Shown here one piece after another: positions 8,295-18,200 of a DNA stretch of 64,000 bases. The DNA is taken from contig NZ_BSEX01000018.1 in assembly GCF_027922045.1 (NCBI RefSeq), forward strand, positions 62,001 to 126,000. Direction: 5' to 3'. Each line of letters begins with the position of its first letter. Position 1 is the first letter of the stretch. Both the position numbers and the translations under genes were made by a program. The notes beneath the pieces are model-generated. The model ran no database searches and was not told where the DNA came from. It saw nothing but the letters and a program-made list of their open reading frames with translations. Source of the DNA: Microbacterium terregens. Lineage in GTDB: Bacteria > Pseudomonadota > Alphaproteobacteria > Sphingomonadales > Sphingomonadaceae.

Positions 8295-9855
8295 CGGCTG
8301 GACCCGCCGCGGCGCCCTCACCGGCGTGGCGGCAAGCGGCGCGGCCCTGTGGGCGGCAGGCGCCGCAAAGGCCGCTCCCGCCGGAATGGTGCGCGCGCCC
8401 GCCGGCGACTTCGTCGGCACCCGCGAGGGCGGCGTCCACGTCTTTCGCGGCATCCGCTACGGCCGGGCCGAACGCTTCCGCGCCGCCGTGCCGGTCGCCC
8501 AGCCCGGGACCCGAGTTCTCGCCCAGCGCTTCGGCCCGATCTGCCCGCAAAAGGCCGAAAGCGACGAGGCCCGGTCCGAGGATTGCCTGTTCCTCAACAT
8601 CTGGACCGCAGAGCCGCGCGTCGGCGCCAAGAAGCCGGTGATGCTCTACATCCACGGTGGTGCCTATTCGAACGGCAGCGTCACCGATCCGCAGACGCAT
8701 GGTCATCATCTCGCCGCGCGCGGCGACGTGGTGGTGGTGACCGTCAATCACCGCCTCAACGCCTTCGGCTATCTCTACCTGGCGCGCCTCGACCCACGCT
8801 TCGCCGACAGCGGCAACCTCGGCCAGCTCGACCTGATCCTCGCCCTGCAATGGGTGCGCGACAACATCGCCGCCTTTGGGGGCGATCCGAACTGCGTGAT
8901 GGTATTCGGCCAGTCCGGCGGCGGCGCCAAGATCGCCACGATGATGGCGATGCCGGCGGCCAAGGGCCTGTTCCACCGCGCCGCGACCATGAGCGGACAG
9001 CAGGTCACGGCGTCGGGCCCGCTCAACGCCACCGCCCGCACCCGGGCCTATCTGCAGCGGCTCGGCGTGACGGAAACCAATCTCGAGCCGCTGCTGGCGA
9101 TGCCCACCGAACGGCTCGTGGACGCCCTCGACGCGACCGACCCGATCCTCGGCGGCGGTGTCTATTTCGGCCCCGTGCTGGACATGAAGTGGCTGACGCG
9201 CCACCCCTTCTGGCCGGACGCCCATCCTCAGGGCCTCGCCATCCCGATGCTGCTCGGCAATACGCATGACGAGACCCGCGCCTTCCTCAGCCCGGACAGT
9301 CCCAAGGTGCAGGGGCTCACCTGGGACAATGTCGCCGATCGCATCGCACCCGAGCTGCGCATCGACATCCTGCCCGAATGGGTCGTCGCGCAATATCGCG
9401 AGCACTTCCCGAGCTGGACGCCCACCCAGGTCTTCTACGACGCCACCACCTGCGGGCGCAGCTGGCGCGGCCAGGTGATCGAGGCGGAGGAACGGGCAAG
9501 GGGTGGCGCGCCCGGATGGGTCTATCAGCTCAACTTCGGATCGCGCACCGATCCCAGGCGAGGCGCCTTTCACACCATGGACATCCCGCTCGTGTTCGGC
9601 ACGCTCGATGCCCAAGGGTCGCAGACCGGCACCGCCGCGGATGCGCGCACGGCCTCGGCAGCCATCCAGGAGAGCTTCGTCGCCTTCACAAAGACGGGTG
9701 ACCCGAACCATGCCGGGTTGCCGCACTGGCCGCGCTACGATCGGGCGACGCGCAGCACCATGATCTTCGACACCCGCTCGCGCGTGGAGAACGAGCCCCG
9801 CCGCTGGCAGCGCGAGCTGTTCGCCCGCGTGCCCTACATCCAGCCGGGTAGCTGA
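8281..9855 (+). CDS. Tat-exported type-B carboxylesterase
   Basis: An alpha/beta-hydrolase of the carboxylesterase type-B (para-nitrobenzyl esterase) family, 524 residues. The ATG at 8281 begins a twin-arginine signal (WTRRGALTG, cleavage near AKA), so the enzyme acts in the periplasm. The nucleophile elbow is FGQSGGGAK with Ser212, and VMLYIHGGAYSNGS forms the oxyanion region. Position as the fourth gene of the kdu operon, overlapping kdgK by 14 bp, suggests it removes methyl, acetyl or feruloyl esters from pectic oligomers. The actual ester is not shown by sequence. Confidence 0.9.
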   Translation: MSAADGWTRRGALTGVAASGAALWAAGAAKAAPAGMVRAPAGDFVGTREGGVHVFRGIRYGRAERFRAAVPVAQPGTRVLAQRFGPICPQKAESDEARSEDCLFLNIWTAEPRVGAKKPVMLYIHGGAYSNGSVTDPQTHGHHLAARGDVVVVTVNHRLNAFGYLYLARLDPRFADSGNLGQLDLILALQWVRDNIAAFGGDPNCVMVFGQSGGGAKIATMMAMPAAKGLFHRAATMSGQQVTASGPLNATARTRAYLQRLGVTETNLEPLLAMPTERLVDALDATDPILGGGVYFGPVLDMKWLTRHPFWPDAHPQGLAIPMLLGNTHDETRAFLSPDSPKVQGLTWDNVADRIAPELRIDILPEWVVAQYREHFPSWTPTQVFYDATTCGRSWRGQVIEAEERARGGAPGWVYQLNFGSRTDPRRGAFHTMDIPLVFGTLDAQGSQTGTAADARTASAAIQESFVAFTKTGDPNHAGLPHWPRYDRATRSTMIFDTRSRVENEPRRWQRELFARVPYIQPGS

Positions 9856-9877
9856 AATCCACCATGTGGCAGACGGT

Positions 9878-9920
9878 TGACACCGGTTCCGATCGGCCGC
9901 ATGTCTATGACACCGGTTAC
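9878..9920 (+). promoter_or_regulatory. Two tandem TGACACCGGTT operator-like sites
   Basis: TGACACCGGTTCC (9878-9890) and TGACACCGGTTAC (9908-9920) are direct repeats 30 bp apart, close to three helical turns. They lie in the 224-bp gap before the TonB receptor gene, about 160-200 bp upstream of its start. Same-face binding by one regulator is plausible. Confidence 0.6.
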
Positions 9921-10079
9921 TAGAGCAAAACAGGCCGGTTGAACGACGCGCCAGACAAGCGTCGGATCGAGAGGATGTCGGACGCGGGCCTGTCGCCCGC
10001 CCTCCCGAACCGTGCGCGATACAGCGTGTCAGGAATCGTTGCCGATGCCAGACGTCGGCCGTGAGGGGAGAGATTTCGC

Positions 10080-13000
10080 ATGACCATGTCCCGTCGTACG
10101 TGCCGCGGATCGTTGCGCCTGGCCGGCGTTTCGCTCGGCGCGATGTCCGCCGCACTGCTGCTTCCGCAGGCGGCCCTCGCCCAAGCCGCCGAGGTCCCGG
10201 AGCCGGTCGCACCCGGCACCCCGGCGCAGCAGGATCCGTCGCCGGCCCAGACCGCGATCGTGCCGGCCGATCAGGCCACGCCCGACCCCGCTGCCCAGGT
10301 CGCGCCGCCCGAAGCGGACACAGGGGGCGACATCGTCGTCACCGGCTTTCGCCAGTCGCTCGGCGCCGCGATCGCGCTGAAACGCAACACCGTCTCCTCG
10401 GTCGATGCGATCGTGGCGGAAGACATCGCCAAGTTCCCCGACCAGAACCTCGCCGAGTCGCTGCAGCGCATTCCCGGCATCTCGATCCAGCGCGATGCCG
10501 GCGAAGGCCGCGCGATCACCGTGCGCGGTCTCGGCGCCCAGTTCACTCGCGTCCGCGTCAATGGGCTCGAGACGGTCGCCACCTCCACCGACGGCGCCAG
10601 TTCCAACCGTGACCGCGCCTTCGACTTCAACGTGTTCGCGTCGGAGCTCTTCAACTCGATCGTCGTCCACAAGACCGCAGAGGCCTCGCTCGACGAAGGG
10701 TCGCTCGGCGCCGTGGTGGACCTCAACACGGGCAACCCGCTGGCCGGCAAGACCGGCGTCACCTTCGTCGCCTCGGGTCAGGCGTCGTACAACGATCTTT
10801 CGGAGAACTGGGGTCCGCGTCTCGCCGGCCTGCTGTCGTACAAGAACGACGCGGGCACCTTCGGGGTTGCGGTGTCCGGTGCCTATCAGAGCACCAACAA
10901 CCTGGAGCTCGGCAACAACACCGTGCGCTGGGCCCAGGGCGTGTTCGATTCGGTCGACGGCACCCCCTGCTTCACGCAGCCCAACCGCGGCGGCACCTAT
11001 GTCGGCACCCCCGGCGGCGTCTGCGACCAGGTCGGGCTCGCCTTCCACCCCCGCATCCCCCGCTACGGCTCGGTCCGCCATGACCGCAAGCGCCTCGGCC
11101 TGACCGGCAGCGTGCAATGGGCGCCGACCGACGCGACCAAGGTCTCGATCGACGCGCTCTATTCGCGCTTCAAGGAAACTCGCGAAGAGAAATGGGGCGA
11201 AGTGCTGCTGCGCTCCAACGAGCGGCAGATGAACGTCCGCGACTATACGATCGACGACAACAACAACCTGATCTCCGCGACGATCGATGACGCCTGGGTC
11301 CGCACCGAGCATTATCTTCGCGAGTCACAGACCGAATTCTACCAGATCGGCGGCAGCTGGGATCAGGATGTCAGCGACACGTTCCGCTTCACGCTGATGG
11401 GCGGCTATTCCAAGTCCAACGCCACCATCCCGGTCGAGACCACCTTCGTGTTCGACGATCGCGACGCGCAGGGCTTCAGCTACGACTACACCAACATGAA
11501 GCGCCCGGTGATCAGCTTCGGCACCAGCGTCACCGATCCGGCCAACTTCCAGCTCTCGGAGATCCGCGACCGCCCGTCCAAGACGGTCAACGACTTCCGC
11601 ACCGTCCAGCTGCGGACGGAATGGGACGTGACGGAGGGGCTGAAGATCAGGTCGGGGGCGATGTACCGCCGCTTCTCGTTCGATACCCAGGGCTTCTCGC
11701 GCGATGCGGTGGTCTGCCCGAACGCCGGCGGCACCGACGTGGTGCTCGGCACCATCACCTGCACGCCCAACAGCAACATCGGCCCGACGGCGGTGTACGG
11801 TTTCCCGGCCGGGAACCTCGGCGAGCTGTTCAACCTGGGCAAGGCCGGTCAGCCCGGCGGCACCACCACCGAGTTCCTGATCCCGAACATCGATGCAGCG
11901 GCGAACTACACCGGCCTCTATGATCGCACCGCCAATGTGCTGGTCGGGGACACCCGCAGCGTCTCCGAGGAAGTGACCGGCGGCTATGTCCAGTTCGACA
12001 TGGAAGGCGACCTGTTCGGCCTCCGCTACGCGGCCAACGCTGGCATGCGCTATGCACACACTGCGCAGAAGTCGACCGGCCTGACCTCGGCTACGGCGGG
12101 CGGCGTCACCACCAATACGCCCGTGACCGTCGAGCGCAGCTATGACGACTGGCTGCCGGCGATCAACGTCGCGCTGTTCCCGCATGAGGACATCGTCCTG
12201 CGCGGCGCCATTTCGAAGGTCATCACCCGGCCGTCGCTGGGCAGCCTGACGCCGGGCGGTTCGGTCGACGGGTTCAACTACCGCGTCAACTTCGGCAATC
12301 CGCAGCTCGATCCGTTCCGCGCCACCTCGTTCGATCTGTCGGCCGAATATTATTTCGCACCCCAATCGCTGTTTTCGGTCGCGCTGTTCAAGAAGAACAT
12401 CGCCAGCTTCCCGGTCTCCGGCACCCGCAGCGGCACCTTCGCCTCGACGGGCCTGCCGCTCAGCGTGATCCCGGCAAGTTCGCCGGCCGCCCAGGCGCCG
12501 GAAGGACAGCTGTGGCAGATCAGCGGCCCCGTGAATGGCGAGGGTGCGTCGTTGAAGGGCATGGAAATCTCGCTCCAGGCGAGCTTCACCTTCCTGCCGG
12601 GCTTCCTCAAGAACTTCGGTTTCCTCGCCAACGCCACCTTCGTCGACTCCAGCGCCAGCTATTCGCAAGGTGGTCCGGCGACCGAGGTGATCCAGCCCGG
12701 CGTCAGCCCAACCGGCGCACCCATCCCCGGCGGCACGCTCGGCGCGCTTCCCAACACCACCCGGGACGCGACGCTCTACGGCCTGTCGAAGCGCGCCTAC
12801 AACGGCACGCTCTACTATGAGGATGCGAGGTTCTCCGCGCGCGCATCGGTCAGCTATCGCAGCCCGTACATCGACGGTGCCTCGGCGACCGGCAACCTGT
12901 TCGAAGGCTATGACGAGACGGTCAACGTCGACGCATCGCTCCGGTACAAGGTGACGCCGAGCTTCGAGCTGTCGCTGGAAGGCACCAACCTGACCGACGA

Positions 13001-13097
13001 ATATCGCGATCGGTGGGTCGATATCGACGCGAAGCGCAACTACGAGTCCAACCACTTCGGGCGGACATTCCTGATCGGCGGCCGGTTCAAGATGTAG
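10080..13097 (+). CDS. TonB-dependent outer-membrane receptor
   Basis: A 1005-residue receptor of the Caulobacter/Xanthomonas type. The signal peptide runs to about residue 35 (ALAQA), then comes a Pro/Ala-rich linker. A TonB-box-like DIVVTGFRQSL near residue 83 is followed by the plug domain (FPDQNLAESLQRIPGISIQ, ITVRGLG) and a 22-strand barrel ending GGRFKM. The ATG at 10080 follows GAGGGGAGAG. Two operator-like sites upstream and a hairpin terminator downstream frame it as its own unit. Within a uronate cluster it most likely imports oligouronides across the outer membrane. Confidence 0.93.
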   Translation: MTMSRRTCRGSLRLAGVSLGAMSAALLLPQAALAQAAEVPEPVAPGTPAQQDPSPAQTAIVPADQATPDPAAQVAPPEADTGGDIVVTGFRQSLGAAIALKRNTVSSVDAIVAEDIAKFPDQNLAESLQRIPGISIQRDAGEGRAITVRGLGAQFTRVRVNGLETVATSTDGASSNRDRAFDFNVFASELFNSIVVHKTAEASLDEGSLGAVVDLNTGNPLAGKTGVTFVASGQASYNDLSENWGPRLAGLLSYKNDAGTFGVAVSGAYQSTNNLELGNNTVRWAQGVFDSVDGTPCFTQPNRGGTYVGTPGGVCDQVGLAFHPRIPRYGSVRHDRKRLGLTGSVQWAPTDATKVSIDALYSRFKETREEKWGEVLLRSNERQMNVRDYTIDDNNNLISATIDDAWVRTEHYLRESQTEFYQIGGSWDQDVSDTFRFTLMGGYSKSNATIPVETTFVFDDRDAQGFSYDYTNMKRPVISFGTSVTDPANFQLSEIRDRPSKTVNDFRTVQLRTEWDVTEGLKIRSGAMYRRFSFDTQGFSRDAVVCPNAGGTDVVLGTITCTPNSNIGPTAVYGFPAGNLGELFNLGKAGQPGGTTTEFLIPNIDAAANYTGLYDRTANVLVGDTRSVSEEVTGGYVQFDMEGDLFGLRYAANAGMRYAHTAQKSTGLTSATAGGVTTNTPVTVERSYDDWLPAINVALFPHEDIVLRGAISKVITRPSLGSLTPGGSVDGFNYRVNFGNPQLDPFRATSFDLSAEYYFAPQSLFSVALFKKNIASFPVSGTRSGTFASTGLPLSVIPASSPAAQAPEGQLWQISGPVNGEGASLKGMEISLQASFTFLPGFLKNFGFLANATFVDSSASYSQGGPATEVIQPGVSPTGAPIPGGTLGALPNTTRDATLYGLSKRAYNGTLYYEDARFSARASVSYRSPYIDGASATGNLFEGYDETVNVDASLRYKVTPSFELSLEGTNLTDEYRDRWVDIDAKRNYESNHFGRTFLIGGRFKM

Positions 13098-13105
13098 GTC
13101 GTCCC

Positions 13106-13146
13106 GGGCGCCCCGCTCCCCTCCCTTGGGGCGCCCTTCTTTTCTT
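13106..13146 (+). terminator. Rho-independent terminator after TonB receptor
   Basis: GGGCGCCCC (13106-13114) pairs perfectly with GGGGCGCCC (13128-13136) across a 13-base loop and is followed by TTCTTTTCTT. It starts 9 bp after the receptor stop. Confidence 0.8.
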
Positions 13147-13161
13147 CCGCGGGAATTCTGC

Positions 13162-14151
13162 ATGATCGATCGGCGACAGACGCTGGCCGCGCTCGGCTCC
13201 GTGATGGCCGCGGCCGCCGCAGGCTCCGCGCGGGCCCAGCAACCCACCCCGCCCGCCCGGGGCACGTCCCCCGATCCCACCGAGGTCCTCGAGCTGTGGC
13301 CGAACGGCGCTCCCGGCACCCCCGCCACGCTGCCGGTGGAGCGGATCGAGGAACGCAGCAAGGATCCCGCCCTTTCCGACCGCGCCGTGACCGGCACCCA
13401 CCGCCCGCGCCTCGTTGTGTTCCGTCCGCGCAAGCCTAACGGCTCGGCGCTGATGGTGGCGCCTGGCGGCGGCTATGTCCGCGTCGTCCTCGACAAGGAA
13501 GGCTTCGAGATCGGCCGCTGGCTCGCAGAGCGGGGGTGGACCGTGTTCGTGCTCTTCTACCGCCTGCCAGGCGATGGCTGGGCGGCGGGTCCCGACACCC
13601 CGCTCCAGGACAGCCAGCGGGCGATGCGCCTCATCCGCTCGCGTGCGCAGAGCTACGGCATCCGTCCGGATCGCGTCGCCGCGATGGGCTTTTCCGCCGG
13701 CGGCCACGTCTGCGGCGACCTCGCCACCCGCTACGATGCGCGCGTCTATGCGCCGGTGGATGCCGCGGACCGGCTGAGCGCCCGTCCCGACATTGCCGCC
13801 CCGATCTACGCCGTGCAGTCGATGCGCCTCCCCTTCGCCCACGGCGGATCGCGCAAGCAACTGCTTGGCGCCAACCCCACGCCCGCGCTCGAAGCTGCGC
13901 ACAGCCCCGAGGACAACGTCCGTGCCACCACCCCGCCCTGCTTCCTGGTCCATGCCGAGGATGACGCGACGGTGCCGGCCGAAAACAGCCTCGCGCTGCG
14001 CGCCGCTCTCAAGCGCGCGGGCGTACCGGTGGAGACGCACCTGTTTACCGAGGGCGGCCACGGCTTCGGCATCCGCGGTGCGGCGGGCAAGCCGGCGGGG
14101 ATCTGGCCCGAACTGTTCGCGCGCTGGGCAAAGACCCACGGCTTCGGCTGA
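13162..14151 (+). CDS. Exported alpha/beta-hydrolase (acetyl-esterase-like)
   Basis: A 329-residue alpha/beta-hydrolase of the esterase group often found with xylan and pectin enzymes. The ATG at 13162 begins an export signal (DRRQTLAALG, cleavage near ARAQ) that could be Tat-dependent. The oxyanion motif is APGGGY; the nucleophile elbow GFSAGG has Ser178; an acidic residue sits in HAEDDATVP; and the catalytic His is about residue 300 in GGHGFGIRG. A longer in-frame start at 13126 would overlap the terminator and is rejected. Deacetylation of sugar polymers is inferred from context. Confidence 0.87.
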   Translation: MIDRRQTLAALGSVMAAAAAGSARAQQPTPPARGTSPDPTEVLELWPNGAPGTPATLPVERIEERSKDPALSDRAVTGTHRPRLVVFRPRKPNGSALMVAPGGGYVRVVLDKEGFEIGRWLAERGWTVFVLFYRLPGDGWAAGPDTPLQDSQRAMRLIRSRAQSYGIRPDRVAAMGFSAGGHVCGDLATRYDARVYAPVDAADRLSARPDIAAPIYAVQSMRLPFAHGGSRKQLLGANPTPALEAAHSPEDNVRATTPPCFLVHAEDDATVPAENSLALRAALKRAGVPVETHLFTEGGHGFGIRGAAGKPAGIWPELFARWAKTHGFG

Positions 14152-14155
14152 ACGC

Positions 14156-14183
14156 GAACCGGTGTCGCTGACACCGCTATCAG
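14156..14183. promoter_or_regulatory. Paired operator-like sites before the 14206 gene
   Basis: AACCGGTGTC (14157-14166) and TGACACCGCTATCA (14170-14183) form an inverted pair of the motif seen at 5302, 9878, 9908 and 24257. They end 22 bp before the start codon, so a bound protein would block the promoter or the start of transcription. Confidence 0.55.
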
Positions 14184-14192
14184 ATTTGGATT

Positions 14193-14198
14193 GGAGGA
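14193..14198 (+). promoter_or_regulatory. Ribosome site GGAGGA deciding a GTG start
   Basis: It lies 7 bases before GTG 14206 and within the first codons of an alternative TTG start at 14191. This favours the GTG. Confidence 0.7.
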
Positions 14199-14205
14199 GC
14201 TCCAG

Positions 14206-15003
14206 GTGGCGACCGTATTGCAGCAGAATATCGAACGCATCGCCGATACCTTCGTGCGAGCGCGCCGTGAGGGCATGGCGATCGTCCACTATCCCGGCAC
14301 CATCCCCGCTGCGCTGGCAGAGGCCTATGCGGTGCAGGATCGCGCCCTCGCGCTCGACGGCCGCCGCGTCGCGGGGTGGAAGGTCGGCAAGATCGACCCG
14401 CCGATCGAAGGCGTGAACCGCCTCGCCGGCCCGATCTTTGCCGACCAGATCGTCACCGCCACGGGCGCCGGAACGCCGGTCGCCATGCCGGTATTCCGCG
14501 GCGGCTTCGCCGCAGCCGAGGCCGAGTTCCTGCTGCGCGTCGGCACTGCGCCCGATCCCGCCAAGCTCCACTATACGATGGAGGAGGCGATCGACCTGAT
14601 CGACGCCGTCCACGCGGGCATCGAGATCGCCAGCTCTCCCTTTTCCGGCATCAATGCGCTCGGTGCCACCGTCACCATCTCCGACTATGGCAACAACAAC
14701 GGCCTGGTGATCGGCCCGGCGATCGACAACTGGCGCGACGCCAACATCACGGACTGGCCGGTCGAGCTCACCATCGACGGCGCCCCGATCGGCGCCGCCA
14801 CCGCCGCCACCATGCTTGACGGACCCTTCGGCGCGGCGCGTTTCCTGTTCGAGCTGCTCGCCGCCCGCGGCATCGCGCTCCAGCCGGGCGACTGGATCTC
14901 GTCCGGTGCCGTCACCGGCGTCCACCTGGTGTCGGTCGGCGCCCGCGTCGACGTCCGCTTCGACAACCGCCTCGCCACCGCCTGCACCATCGTGGCGCGG
15001 TGA
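14206..15003 (+). CDS. FAH-fold 2-keto-4-pentenoate hydratase-like protein (copy 1)
   Basis: A 265-residue member of the fumarylacetoacetase-fold hydratase/decarboxylase group (MhpD-like). Visible family features are AEAYAVQDRAL, GWKVGKID, an acidic metal site around AAEAEFLLRVG, HAGIEIASSPF, NNNGLVIGPAI and the C-terminal ISSGAVTGVHLVSVGARV. These enzymes bind Mg2+ or Mn2+ and act on short 2-oxo acids. A paralogue lies at 23375-24205. Both sit in uronate operons behind the same operator-like motif, so an aromatic-degradation role is unlikely. A 2-keto acid from sugar-acid breakdown is my inference. Confidence 0.85.
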   Translation: MATVLQQNIERIADTFVRARREGMAIVHYPGTIPAALAEAYAVQDRALALDGRRVAGWKVGKIDPPIEGVNRLAGPIFADQIVTATGAGTPVAMPVFRGGFAAAEAEFLLRVGTAPDPAKLHYTMEEAIDLIDAVHAGIEIASSPFSGINALGATVTISDYGNNNGLVIGPAIDNWRDANITDWPVELTIDGAPIGAATAATMLDGPFGAARFLFELLAARGIALQPGDWISSGAVTGVHLVSVGARVDVRFDNRLATACTIVAR

Positions 15004-15033
15004 CAAGTCCCGCTCGTCCCGCCCCAACCTCCC

Positions 15034-15132
15034 GTACCCCGGCGAAGGCCGGGGCCCAGTTGGGAAAGCCTCTGAACAGCGCGTTCCCGCTCGACCCGTG
15101 CCGCAACTGGACCCCGGCCTCCGCCGGGGTAC
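15034..15132. repeat. REPIN-like inverted repeat, copy A (99 bp)
   Basis: Arms at 15034-15061 and 15105-15132 are inverted copies with two mismatches. Each arm contains the hairpin CCCCGGCGAAGGCCGGGG or its variant. A second copy of exactly the same length is at 20271-20369, with a related interior. It fills the 240-bp gap before the LamG gene. No RAYT transposase gene is in the window. Confidence 0.8.
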
Positions 15133-15243
15133 AAGTCCGCCTGAAACTTCCCGCTCGCCGCCCTGACCTGCCACTGTAGAACTACCGCCACCGGCCAAAC
15201 AGACGGGGACCACCCCGCACCTCCGCCGGCCCGAGGAGAGAGA

Positions 15244-18200
15244 ATGACCCGTTCCCCCGTTTCCGCGCTGGCCCTCGCCGTCGCCCTCCTCGCCGTCCCG
15301 GCCGCAGCCCAGACCCAGGCACCTGCCGCCGACCAGAGCCTGATCTTCCACGCCACCCTCGACACCGGCTTCACCGCCGAGCACGCAGCCGGCGACCCGG
15401 TGCCCAACTTCCGCAGCGGCATGAGCACCGTCGCCGATGGCGCCATCGGCGGCGCGGCGCGCTGGTCGGACGCGGGCTACGTCGCCTGGAAGGCACCCGG
15501 CAACATGCGCGCCGAACGCGGCACCCTCGCCTTCTGGTGGCGTGCGCGCGATCCCTTGAACGACGTCCCCTTCGTGATCTTCCGCACCGGATTTGCCGAT
15601 CACACCAGCTGGGACATGGCGTTCCTGCGCATCGACTGGAACGGCCACGGCTTCGACGCCTTTGTCACCGACGCCAACCTCGCGCGCATCCGCGTCTCCT
15701 ACACCATCCCGGAAATCCAGGATCCCAACGCCTGGCACCACCTCGCCTTCGCCTGGGACGAAACGGTGGGCGTCCGCCTCTATGTCGACGGACGCGAAGT
15801 CGCCGCCAAACGCCAGACTGCCGATCTCGACTCCGGCCTCGACCAGTTCGGTCTCGCCGGCCGCGTGATCTCGCCCCACCAGGTGCAGAGCCGCTATAAT
15901 TTCATGCGTGGTTCCGACGTGGACGACCTGCGTGTCTATGATCGCATGCTCGGCGCCACCGGCGTGACGGCGCTCGCCGCCAAGCAGGAGCCCGCCGCAC
16001 CCCCGGCCGACGATGCCGCCGCCCGTCGGACCGCCTGGCTCCACCGCTATGGCTGGGACCGGCAGAGCCCGCCCGTCCTCACCGACTCCGCCACCACCAT
16101 CCGCAAGGTCGAGTTCGCCGACGCGAAGGACCTGAAGCAGTGGATGTGGAAGGGCGTCGACGGCATCCCGGAGACGACCTGGCCCGGCGTCTACAACCGA
16201 TCGAAGCTCCCCGGCCGCGACGACTATTTCCAGCTCCCCGACTGGAACGTCTATGTCGAGGGCGGCAAGACCTATGACCTCGCCGTCCCCGCGGGCGAGC
16301 GCTTCAACCGCGTTGCCATCCGCGGCGCCGCATACGGCACGCTCGCCTATGCGCCCGACGGCGGCGACTATGCGACGCTGGCCAAGCGGCCCCAAGGCGT
16401 GGTCCGCACCAGCGACAGCTTCGCCACGAAGACAGGCGGGCGCCTGCGCTTCACAAACGTGATGCAGGAACAGCCCATCCAGGAGATCTGGGCCTACAAC
16501 GTCACGGCAGGAACGCCGGCCAAGGGCCTGTTCAGCCTCGATTATGTCGTCGATGCCAGGGCATCGTCGCGGCTCCCCGCCCTTTCCGCGCTCAACGCCT
16601 ATGTGGCGGGCCGCTATGCCCCCGACGAGCAGGCCACCGCCGTCGCCATGCCGGCCGGCGGGATCAAGACGGCGGTGGGTGCCGGCAGCTCGGCCGAGAC
16701 CGGCGCTGCCGTGCGCCGCGCCGATGCCCGCCCGATCGTCCACCTGCTGGTTCCCTCCAACTTCGGCGACGCCTTTCCGGACAGGCCGCTGGCGCGCGCC
16801 TGGGACTATGGCTGGCAGAACCTCCACGCCGGGCTCGATGGCATCGCCATCGACCTGCCGGCGATGCAGCTGAAACCTGACGCCAAGGGCCTGATCCCGC
16901 TCAGCATCACCGTCCACGATCCGATCTGGCCCGATCGCCAGATGATCGACGTACAGGTCTCGGTCCGCCCGGGCGAGGCGCGCACGCTGTGGTTGGACCT
17001 GCGCGACCGCATCCTCACCAACGACAGCCTCTATCTTACGATCGCGTCCGCAGCTCCCAATTTCAGCGCCGATGCGCTGAACGGTGCCAAGCTGCGCCTC
17101 GTCTTCAAGGATCGCGCCGAGGCCGCCCGCGAGCATGTCGCCGACCGCTTCAACCAGGTGAAGGACAATTGGGGCTTCCTGGTCGAGGAGCACACCGCCT
17201 CCAAGAACGCCGGCCTCTATCGCCGCCTATTCGCCGACATCTCTGACCTGCTGCGCGTCGATCCCGACCATGCGGAGGCGCGGCGCTACTGGGCGGACAT
17301 CAACTACCGCCCCGAGAACATGCCGGCCTTCACCCAGCCGCAGCCGCGCGCGGGCGTGCCGCTCTGGGCGTTCCGACAGCTTGAGGACCTGAAGCTCGCC
17401 CGCCCCTTCGTGAACTGGTGGATCGACGAGCGCCAGGTGCCGTACGGCGACTTCGGCGGCGGCATCTCCGACGACACGGACCTCACCCAGCAATGGCCCG
17501 GCCTAGCGCTGATGGGCGTCGATCCCGACAAGATCAACGCGTCGCTGCGCGCGCTGGACGAGGCCGTCTACAGGAACGGCATGATCGAGAACGGTCTGGG
17601 CGTCCTCACCACCGACGAGCTCCACGCCTATGAGGAAGGCCTCAACGCCGACGCCGAACGCCTCTACCTCAACTGGGGCGAGCCGCGCACGGTCGAGCGG
17701 ATCATGGCCACGACCAAGGCGCTCGGCGGCATCATCACCCGCAACCCCGCCGGCCATCTCCATTTTTCCTCGAACTGGTACGGCGCCCGCAAGGTCTACC
17801 GCGAGGGCGCGTTCGAGTGGCAGAAACCCTACAGCTTCACGGTCCTCCACGGCCCGATCCTGCTCGGCCTCTACAACGCCAGCCCCGCCGCACGCGATCT
17901 GGTGACCGGCGTCGTCGACGGCCTGATGGCGCACGGCACCCAAGGAGCGGACGGCAACTGGAGCTATCCCAACGAGGTCAACTGGCGCACCGATGCCACT
18001 CGCGTCGGCGACGGCGGCGGCGCCACCACCCCGCTCCAGTCCGCCTGGGCATCCTGGCGCTTCACCGGCGACGCGAAATACCTCCGGCCGATCGAAATGC
18101 GCCTCGCGAAAGCCGGGCTCGGCGCGCTCGCCGAGTTCAATGAGAACGCCTTTCACGCCCTCCCGATAGGCGGCCAGCTCCTCGCAACCGCACCGGCCAA

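Noticed and set aside
13087..17193. A 1368-codon open frame on the minus strand
   Set aside because: It lies antisense to four well-supported genes (hydrolase, hydratase, LamG and others), has no family motifs, and is the type of open antisense frame that GC-rich codon bias produces.
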